DNA from: Mortierella alpina
Taxonomy: Eukaryota; Mortierellomycota; Mortierellomycetes; Mortierellales; Mortierellaceae
NCBI GenBank assembly: GCA_029449245.1
Contig: JANATF010000005.1
Span: forward strand, 1,860,001 to 1,924,000
DNA: 64,000 nt
Direction of reading: 5' to 3'
Position numbers and translations under genes: made by a program. Shown one piece after another: positions 55,727 to 64,000 of the stretch (its first letter is position 1; each line of letters starts with the position of its first letter). The notes below the pieces were generated by a model. The model was not told the DNA's origin and ran no database searches. It saw only the letters and a list, made by a program, of their open reading frames with translations.

Positions 55727-57053
55727 GGCTTCGAAGCCGTGCGAGAGCAGTGGGGGAAGACAGGGGACGGATGCCTGTGCTCACGGGCGGTACTAAGGCT
55801 GGGCTGGTGATTGTCGCGTTCTAGTGATTCGCCCTGGACAAAGTACGAGAACGAGAAGGCGAGAGCGCGAGAGGCAGACAGCGAGAGAGAGGCAGGTCCA
55901 CGGCCGAGGGATGACGGGCTGGCGAGGAGGACGGCAGCTGTGTTGATGAGCGAATCCGCAAAGGTAGGCGAGTACAGTCAAGGGAAGGCGAGGAAATAGA
56001 GAGAGAGAGTGAGCAAGAGCAAGAGAGAGAGAGTGGGAGGGAGAGAGAGAGACAAAGAAATAGAAAGCGAGAGACAGGGAGACAACGAGAGCGCGAAAGA
56101 GAGAGAGACAACAGAGCCAGAGCGATGGAGATACCATATTGCCTCGATGTCTCGCATCTGCCGGTCCGTCTTTTCTTTTTCGTCGCTTCTCTCGCCCGTG
56201 GCGCCCTTTTTTGTCCTCTCGCTCGCACTCTCGGTCCACCGCACTGTATGCTCCATGCCTTCAGCAAAGGACCTCGGTCCGTCGCTCTTTCCCCGTCCTA
56301 CTGCACTCCAGCATCATCAGCATCCTTAGCCCCTCCTGATAGACGCGTACTATTCCCGCCTAAATGCACTCCCCCTAGTCCGCCCTCGCTCTCTCCTCCT
56401 CACTGTCGCCCATGTTCGAGCCACAGATAGACCCTCCGTCCTTGCCCAACTGCGTGTGTGCAAATCGCCTGCATACCGACAAGAGCTCCTGTCGTTCGTT
56501 TCCTGTCCTGCAATGGTTGCGTAACAGAAGGCAGAGCGTGAGACAGAGAGGGAGGAGCAGACACGCGTGGATGAAGGTTCAGCTCAGACCTGATAGGATG
56601 CCTCGATGCATGATACAAACGAGGCACACACAGCTCACCGCACCTCTGCGGCCCTGGTTTCCCAATGGCGACCCTGTGTCTGGGTGCTCAAGAGAGCTGA
56701 ACACATCGAGGTACGCGGCAAGGGAGGAAGCGAGCCATGCAACGCCCAGGAGGTCGATTTGGTGGCGCGAATGTCTCTGAACACGTCACCTTCGCTTCTT
56801 ACCTTTTTGTATTTTTTTTTTTTGCTCCATCCCCCACTCTCTCACTCCTTTCCATTCATTCACCCTCCTGCGTTGCAACCTCACTGAATCCCTGTCTGCG
56901 GTAAGTTGGTCATTAATGGATGCTGCAGCCTTGGTACACTTTCTCGGACGTGGAAGAGATTCTAATCATGTCGAGCAGCTCTATCTATTCCAAACAGAAG
57001 ACACTCGAGGCCAACGAATTTCCCCTTGCAATCACCCACACATACTCACCACC
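55727..57053. promoter_or_regulatory. Divergent intergenic region between kinase and importin alpha
   Basis: About 1.3 kb. A strong GA-rich block spans about 55995-56120 (pyrimidine-rich in the kinase leader), and C/T-rich DNA continues to about 56400. Open frames here come from that composition. A T run lies at about 56812-56823. No gene recognised. Confidence 0.5.
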
Positions 57054-59199
57054 ATGGAGAACAAAATCCCAGAACATCGCGTCCAGAACTTCAAGGCCAA
57101 GAGCGTGTTCAAGCCCGACGAGTTGAGACGCAACCGTAACGAAGTGAATGTGGAGCTTCGTAAGCAGAAACGCGAGGAGAATCTCTCCAAGCGCCGTAAC
57201 CTTGCCATCGCTGCCGAATCTGAGGACTCTGAGGACGAGGGAGTCGCTGCCGCCAATCACCAGGTACGGTTATGTCTACATTGAGGTCTTGAATACGGAA
57301 TGCTGCATGGCAATCACCAGGAACAGCTGCAGCTATGAAGGAACCGTTCACCATACTCAGGAGTTTGAGGGCGGCTCTTCCGCACGCGACTTTGTAGTCA
57401 GTGTCCCCCACAGGAGCATATGGAGTTGCAAGGGAAACAAAGGCGACCGGACAGGGAGAATTTTTCAGTTTAGCTGAAAGAAAAATGGCGGCGTACAAGA
57501 GCAATGTTGTGGCGAGGCAGATTTTATAGCACGGCAACCTACTGTATTCTAATCAGTCTCTTTTCCTTTGATACCGTCACTTTGCACACAGTTCCACGAG
57601 CAGCTCCCTGCTATGATTCAGGGCATCATGTCAGAGAATGTCGATGACCAGCTCGCTGCCACTACACGATTCCGTAAGCTTCTTTCCAAGGAGCGCAACC
57701 CTCCTATTGACGAAGTTATCCGCTGCGGAGCTGTCCCCAGATTTGTCGAGTTCTTGCGCTCTCCCCATGCAGTAGTTCAGGTGCGTTGGCCAGTTGCTTG
57801 GCACTTGACGATCGTCATTTTTGTTCCTTCTTTCATGTACTAAATTATTAACGCCATTTGAACATTCACAAACGCTAGTTCGAGGCTGCTTGGGCGTTGA
57901 CCAACATTGCATCAGGAACCTCTGCCCAGACTCAGTTTGTGATCGATGCTGGAGCAGTGCCTTTGTTTGTGGAGCTGTTGAGCAGTCCTGTGGCCGATGT
58001 CAAGGAGCAGGCTGTTTGGGCGCTGGGAAACATTGCTGGAGACAGTCCTCGCTGCCGTGACATTGTTCTTCGCGAGAATGCCCTGATGCCCTTGCTCGCC
58101 CTCCTCCACGAAAACAACAAGCTTTCGATGCTCAGAAACGCCACCTGGACCCTCTCCAACTTTTGTCGCGGAAAGAACCCTCCTCCAGAGTGGAACTTGG
58201 TAAGGATCACTGGTCTATAGGACAAAGCAGTATGGATCGGCATCTGAAAAACTCTATTGACACTTCTTCCTCGTCCCTCTTCCTCCCCCTCCTCCTCCTC
58301 CTCCTCTTTAGATCGCACCTGCATTGAGTGTCCTTGCCAAGTTGATTCACTCTACTGATGACGAGGTGTTGATTGACGCTTGCTGGGCCATGTCATACCT
58401 TTCTGATGGATCAAACGAAAAGATCCAGGCTGTTATTGAATCGGGCGTTTGCCGTCGTCTAGTTGAGTTGTTAATGCACCACATGGCCTCTGTCCAGACC
58501 CCAGCTCTTCGCTCCGTCGGTAACATTGTCACAGGTGACGATGTTCAAACCCAAGTCGTTGTTAACTGCGGCGCTCTCCAGGCTCTCTTGGCTCTACTTT
58601 CGAGCCCGAAGGACAACATTCGCAAGGAGGCATGCTGGACCATTTCCAACGTTACTGCAGGCACCTGTGTTCAGATTCAGAGTGTCATCGACGCCAACAT
58701 CATCCCACCCCTGATCAACATTCTTCAGAACGCTGACTTCAAGACCAAGAAGGAGGCGTGCTGGGCCATCTCGAACGCCACCTCTGGAGGACTCAACAAA
58801 CCCGACCAGATTAAATACCTCGTGAGCCAAGGATGCATCAAGCCCCTTTGCGATATTCTCATTTGCATGGATAACAAGATCATCCAGGTTGCCTTGGATG
58901 GACTGGAGAACATTTTGAAGGTCGGAGAGCTGGAGAAGGAAGCGACTAATGGTGTGAACCAGTTCGGTATCTATATCGAGGAGTGCGGTGGCATGGAGAA
59001 GATTCACAACCTTCAGGCACACGACAACACCGACATTTATAGAAAGGCGTACGGCATCATTGACAAATACTTTGCCGAGGAGGACGACGAGGATACTGGA
59101 CTTGCACCTCAAGTGGATGCCCAGACTGGAGCATTTGCATTCCAAGGCGCCGGAGCACCTCAAGGCGGTTTCCACTTTGATCCCAACAGCATGCAGTAA
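57054..59199 (+). CDS. SRP1: Importin subunit alpha (karyopherin alpha)
   Basis: Exons 57054-57263, 57592-57780, 57879-58199 and 58312-59199 give 535 residues in perfect phase. Role: adapter that binds NLS cargo in the cytoplasm and importin beta through its N-terminus. Seen: IBB domain with [23 protein letters not shown], and the basic stretches [15 protein letters not shown]. Then armadillo repeats with the classical Trp-Asn array: [83 protein letters not shown]. The C-terminus [29 protein letters not shown] and the tail with acidic EEDDEDTG are typical. All exon ends are in-frame. Confidence 0.97.
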
Positions 59200-59514
59200 A
59201 CTTCTCTCCCACGTTCCAGTCAGCATGAGTATGCTCGCACAGTGCTGAGAACTTGAAAGAAGAACAGAAAACCAATCGTATGTGTTCCTTCTTCACCTCG
59301 CAATTTTGCTTCCTTCCTTTTCATTTCACTTCACATTCTCCAGTCCCTATACTTATTCCCCTGATCTCTCGTCAATAATAAAAAAAGCAAAACTGAATGA
59401 CGATAACATGCCGTCCCTGCTCGTTCGCGATGGGTATGATGTGATAAAATGCGTTGTTGAATATGCAAGAGTGGGTGGGTGGTTTGTAAACTTCCAATAA
59501 GAAAATAGTGGTGT
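59200..59514. other. Convergent intergenic region between importin alpha and EBP2
   Basis: About 315 bp between two stop codons. It should hold both polyadenylation regions; AATAAT and AATAAA-like AATAATAAAAAA sequences lie near 59374-59388. No gene seen. Confidence 0.5.
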
Positions 59515-60506
59515 CTATTTTTTTCCTGCTCCATTCTGGCGACGACCCTTTCCTGGACGCTGCTTGGCAGCGCCCTTGGAAGCTTTATGTCCAGCCTTGA
59601 AGGAGGTCGACTTGTTGCGCTTTACACTGAATCCCGACACGTCGGCGGAACTGTCGGCCGTATTGCTCTTTCCGAACCGCTTCTTGCCTCCAAAACCAAA
59701 CTTTTGATCCTTCTTGTGGCGTTTGCCGCGTGATTCTGGTGTTGAGGTGGCGGCACGCTTCTTGCTGTTGGGATCTTTACCGTTCTTGCCCGCGGACTTG
59801 TATGCCTTCATCTCGTCATCGTCACTCGCCAACGCCACATTAAAATCATCGTCTGCGTTTGTCGTGTTCTCGTTACCCTGACGCTCTAAACAAGTTGAAA
59901 AGAAAAGAAATCCCAATATTAGAACATTAGGATCAGCTATTTTGTAGCTTTTATCCTCCATATGTGGCATTTGGAAAACCGAGAGACGTTGGCGAAACTT
60001 ACTCTTCTTGAGTGCAGTAATCTTATCCAATGCATCCGCCTTTGACTTTTCTCTCTCGAGACGCTTCTCAGTCTGAACCTTCTTTCCAAACTTCTTGAGC
60101 TCTCTCTGTGCCTTGGCTCGTTCACTGGCCTGGATCGATGCATTCTCGTCCAAAAGTCTCTGACGGATCTTGGCCATGTGGTCGTCGGTCTTGATCATCT
60201 CTGCAAAATAGTCGCCAGGTCGCTCAAAGACTCCTCCTTCCTTCTTTATCCTGTCCCGTCCTTGAACTGCAGCCTCGAGTGCTTGGTTGTAGAAGGCCAC
60301 TTCACGGCTCAAATCATCATCGGGATCTGCAACGTCGACGGCCTGTGTTGAGGTGATGGACTGGGTCTCTGACCATGGGATATCTGTTGGAAGGGCGATC
60401 TGTTCACGAAGACGGTTCAATGCTGGCTGCAAAAACGTTGTCAGAAAATAATAGGAAGGGTGGTTAGTCACTTTGCACAAGAGGGTACAAGAGTGTGTGT
60501 TCTTTG

Positions 60507-60593
<87 letters not shown>

Positions 60594-60845
60594 CGAAACG
60601 GGAGGTCATGATAATAGTGACATTCGCGTTGCGTGCGTTCCTGCAAGAGTTATCCCGTTCCCTGACCGAAAACAGCGGCAGTTAACATAGGGTGTATGTT
60701 TTCTTACCTCGTTGTTGATGGTAACTTTCTGCTTGGTCAGGATATCCATGGGGCCGTCCTCATCGCCCGAAAGTAACTCGGCATCGGAGCCTTCCAGGTC
60801 TTCCAGTGTCAGTCTCTGCTCATGCTCGCTCTCTGAATCAGACAT
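59515..60845 (-). CDS. EBP2: rRNA-processing protein EBP2
   Basis: Exons 60845-60708, 60426-60003 and 59885-59515 give 310 residues in phase. Role: nucleolar assembly factor for 60S pre-ribosomes and 27S rRNA processing. Seen: acidic N-terminus (SDSESEHEQ; DAELLSGDEDGPMDIL). Then the conserved region ALNRLREQIALPTDIPWSETQSI, DLSREVAFYNQALEAAVQGRDRIKKEGGVFERPGDYFAEMIKTDDHMAKIRQRLL, SERAKAQRELKKFGKKVQTEKRLER. The basic C-terminus has DQKFGFGGKKRFGKSNTADSSADVSGF and Lys/Arg/Gly-rich tail (QRPGKGRRQNGAGKK). A (CT)n microsatellite fills part of the first intron. The start is supported by the acidic leader that this family shows. Confidence 0.95.
60508..60590. repeat. (CT)n microsatellite, about 41 units
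   Basis: An uninterrupted CT run of about 83 bp in the first intron of EBP2 (GA on the coding strand). It is the longest perfect dinucleotide repeat in the window. Confidence 0.95.
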
Positions 60846-60996
60846 GGTGATGTGTTGGTTGGAAGAATGGGGGGATGAGAGAATGGAGTGAGAGAAGCTG
60901 TGTTCGCAGTAAAGGCTTTTTTTTTCTTGGTGTATTATCATTTGTGACGCTGTTAAGGGTGAACTTCATATCTGGCACGGACGCGACGAGGACTTT

Positions 60997-63122
60997 TCAA
61001 GCACGCGACGACTGAGCTCGACGGCTGAGCAAGTCCATATTCTCCTGGATCTGCTCCTTGGTCACCAGAAGCCCGTGGAACCCATATGGCACACGTCTTG
61101 GGATCTTGACTTTTGCCACAGGCCCGTGCTCCTGCCCCACTGTCTTTGCATCAAAGATCCACAGCTCCGTAACCTGCTCTCTGCCTCGCTTCGTAACCCT
61201 CTCCTCCATCTGTCGCTCGTCGTAAACATACACCAGCAGGTGGCCATCGTCTTCTTCCAAAGGCTGGCCGTCTTTACGAGGTGCGTTCGGGACAAACAGA
61301 GCTTCACCACCAAACATGTGAGGTCCGAAGCGATGACTCTGGCTGGTCTTGAGCTGCACCTCCTTCAACTCCTGGGCGCCCAGTTCCCATTGACTTTCAT
61401 CATCACCATCAACGCCTTTCCCACGGTGGAGTTGTAACTGCCGTTGACGATGGATCACGGCCTGGATGTCAGTCTTGATAATGCCGTTGAACTTGAGTCC
61501 CACACCCGGTTGTGAATCCTCGATCGTTGCACCAAAAGTGTATCTCAGATCCGGCTGCATGTATCGGTCCCAATTGATGACAGGAAACTCTGTGCTGCAT
61601 GTCGAGAGCGTCGTCATCTGAGTCTGACGAGTCTTGAGATCGAACCGGAAGAGTGTCAGATAGGTTGCATCGGGGTCCTGCTGGTCATACTTGCCGGAAC
61701 CTGCAGACATGTATGTCTTTTGATATTCCTCCGTTGTCTTGCCACCGCCGTACCCGCCCGGTGTAGATGGCTGCCAAAGGTTGACGTCCGAGACAAATCG
61801 CTCCGAGCGGCAGGCAGTCATGCACACCGCCACGACGTTGCCATTGGCGTCCTTTTCATCCCAGGCGTTGGCGGTGTGGAAGATGTGACAGGCTCGTGTC
61901 TCGAACCAGATCACCTCATCCTTGGTAGAATCAAAGTATCGTGGAATGATGCCGAACCGCGCAGGAGAGCTCGAGTCGAAGGCGATGACGGGCTTACCCT
62001 CTTTTCTGTGGTTCACTGGATCGACAAAGTACGGCACATTGACAATGCTAGTAGAAGGGGGGAGGGGGAGGAAGCACAGTATTCATGCATTAAGCAAAGT
62101 CAGTTGGGCTGAGCCTCCTCCTTTTTGCGCCATGTCGCACAAGACGAAAATACAACTGCATACATCGAACGTGTAGGGGTGGTAGCAAAGTCATGCATCA
62201 TGACCGCCTTCTTGAGTCCAGGGATAGGCTCCTCCCAAACAATCCTCTTGCCCTCAGCAGACACGACCGAATAGTATGCATATGGCTTTTCCACTCTCCA
62301 CGAAAAGAAGATGAACTCGCCCGTATTGGGGTCAATCTAGCCAAAGAGGCAGACTATGATCAGGATAATGCTGTTTGAAAGGTCAGCGCGAAAGGCTACT
62401 GTGTGCACCGTGTACACATTTACCTTTGGGTGAGCCGTGACGACTTCTCGAGAAGGGCCTTTCTTGGTCGCATTCTGGTCGTCCTTCTCCTCAAAATAGT
62501 ACTCACCAGTGGTGTTCAGACTAGGAACGCTCGTTTCGATGGGCTTGCCCGATTCCTGGAGCGCGAGCAATCTTGACCCAAAGAACGTGAGCGCGGTGTT
62601 ACCATCTCCGGTGTTCTTCAGCTGATAGAAGGCGCTTTTGATGCGGTACCAGATAGTGTAGAAGATAAGGGTCCAAAACTTCTCTGCCCCAGCCATGATT
62701 AGGCCAAGGGACACACTCAGCGGTCCATGGTCATTCTGCTTCTTGAAAATCTCGCTCCGCACCCAGCGGTTCATATACCTTGGCTTGATCGGTGCGTTCT
62801 TCTCCCCAGGTTCAAAGTACACGCCATGCAGCATTCCTTCCCCTTGAAAAAAATGATGACCTTGTGGACTATCATCTGTAGGAACGTGGAGCGAGTTGGG
62901 GCCTGTTCGGATGTACTGAGAGCCGCGCAAGGAGTCGGGGATGGCGCCGATCACTTCGCACTCGATGCCATCATCACCAACGGTCTCCTCAAACACAGGG
63001 TAAAAGTTGCCAGAGAGATAAGGATGGGGGTGTCCCTTGGTTCGGTCCTTGGTGTGGACTTTGATGTCGGGGGCGATGGCTGAGGCGCCTTTTGGCTTGC
63101 GCTCGTTTGTCAAGGTGACCAT
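60997..63122 (-). CDS. Carotenoid cleavage dioxygenase (RPE65/CCD family)
   Basis: Exons 63122-62424, 62336-62164 and 62047-60997 give 640 residues in phase. Role: Fe(II)-dependent oxidative cleavage of carotenoids or apocarotenoids (some members cleave stilbenes). Seen: LSGNFYPVFEETVGDDGIECEVIGAIPDSLRGSQYIRTGPN, HHFFQGEGMLHGVYFE, and all four iron His: TAHPK, VMMHDFATT, CHIFHTANAWDE and YGFHGLLV. The acidic second-sphere segments around EVIWFETRACHIFH and RCEF-like STEFPVINWDRY match the family. No signal peptide. In Mucoromycota, related enzymes start trisporoid hormone formation, but the substrate here is not known. The neighbours are not carotenoid genes. EBP2 starts only 151 bp downstream on the same strand. 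Confidence 0.95.
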
Positions 63123-64000
63123 GGTTGTGAAGGGGCTGCTTTCGGGAACGTGTGGAGAGGGCTATGGGATGCGTGATGTGGGATGTGTATGTGCCCGAGA
63201 TTTGGTTGGTGTGGAGAAAAGAACGATGCAAAACACGCCACGCCGAAGGGCCTTTTATATGTGGATATGTCTCTGGAGCGGCAGCGAATTCATCCTCTCC
63301 GAAGTGCGTGCACCTCGGCGACAAAAGCTAAAGCCAAAGACACTGTAGCCCTCAGTTCCACAGATGTGGAGAGAACAGTGCCCAGAGCACAGACGAAAAA
63401 AAGTGATCGCACTTCGGCGAGAATTTAGCCTTGACCTGGGGCTATTTCTCTTGGCGCAACGTCTTGTCGACAACAACACTCACCGCATACGTGAAAAGCA
63501 ACTCTGCCCCACGCCTAATCTCCTTTTCCACGACGATACATGGTCAATGGCCGATCCTCTGCTGTTCGGCCCTCGCTCTCTGATTCTTTCTAGCCCCCAT
63601 CGTTGCTGAGCTACATCCCTGCAAAGATCACCTCGTCTCACGCCATCTTGACGCTGAGCAAGCGCATCGCATCTCCTCACTCTCCTGAGAAGCCCTGGTT
63701 TACCTGGTATAATTGTGAGCGTTTTTCTCACAGCACGGTATTTTCAAGGGTCCATTGTTCATGCAGTTTCTTTAATGCTCTTAATGGCACGGACACCTCA
63801 CTCGCAGCCCTCTAGATATTAATGCACCGAGGCGATACAAACGGCAATGCCAGGCTGGTCGGCCGCGCTCGAGAAGGAAGAGCGGTGTCTGAGAGAGTGT
63901 TGACGAAGGCGAGCATGAGACCAACACAATCAACCACCACCATCGATCCTAAAGACTCTGATCAACATTTCAGCAATAATCGCTTCGGGCGAATCCAACC
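63123..64000. other. Right-edge region, no gene confirmed
   Basis: The first 250 bp is the CCD promoter. Near 63606-63716 the plus strand shows coding-like sequence (LSYIPAKITSSHAILTLSKRIASPHSPEKPWFTWYN) that ends at a TAATTGTGAGC context, which could be an exon. A possible start ATG at 63916 (MRPTQSTTTIDPKDSDQHFS) stays open to the window end. Either could belong to a gene that continues to the right, but no family is recognised. Confidence 0.25.

Noticed and set aside
60460-60690. Ser-Leu repeat frames on both strands
   Set aside because: They are produced by the CT microsatellite in the EBP2 intron.

Overview
The window looks like nuclear DNA of an early-diverging fungus. My best inference is a Mucoromycota relative, probably Mortierellomycotina. 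The genes are close together on both strands. Most are split by short introns of about 45-130 nt with GT..AG ends. The content mixes typical fungal proteins (TVP23, VCX1-type exchanger, ISC1-type sphingolipid phospholipase C) with families usually linked to animals or basal fungi: MCM-binding protein, an ANKRD39-like protein, a CSL/Su(H) transcription factor, a half-size ABCA transporter and a FRAY-like STE20 kinase. Promoters and leaders are rich in CT/GA and GT microsatellites. No tRNA, rRNA or CRISPR array was recognised.

Layout from left to right: ankyrin-repeat protein (-, C-terminus off the window); MCM-binding protein (-); ARP9-like actin-related protein (-); TVP23 (+); a degraded copy of an aldo/keto reductase 5' region; the intact aldo/keto reductase (+); half-size ABCA transporter (+); CSL transcription factor (+), tail to tail with a long disordered poly-Q protein (-); Elongator subunit ELP6 (+); ANKRD39-like protein (+); an APC15-like protein with a microsatellite-encoded acidic tail (+); degenerate coding-like DNA; a very large Fanzor/TnpB-like gene (+); arrestin-domain protein (-); a 2.5-kb gene-poor stretch; DUF202/VTC1-like membrane protein (+); DUF4442 hotdog protein (+); VCX1-type Ca2+/H+ exchanger (-); His-rich small protein (+); ISC1-like phospholipase C (-); STE20/FRAY-like kinase (-); importin alpha (+); EBP2 (-); carotenoid cleavage dioxygenase (-).

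The main discovery candidate is the gene at about 30268-35715. Its C-terminal third carries the three RuvC acidic motifs and the zinc ribbon of TnpB/Fanzor RNA-guided nucleases. These follow an extension of more than 1,100 residues whose first 200 residues weakly resemble a degenerate OTU fold. A GC-rich hairpin directly follows the stop codon, where a guide-RNA scaffold or element end could lie. One intron-like segment would break the frame if spliced, so this copy may be decaying.

The other genes are mostly housekeeping: replication (MCM-binding protein), chromatin remodelling (ARP9), tRNA modification (ELP6), cell cycle (APC15), nuclear import (importin alpha), ribosome biogenesis (EBP2), and membrane or ion handling (TVP23, ABCA, exchanger, ISC1, arrestin). 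There is no sign of a biosynthetic cluster. Exon boundaries were set by hand from splice consensus, reading-frame continuity and remembered family motifs; no database search was run.
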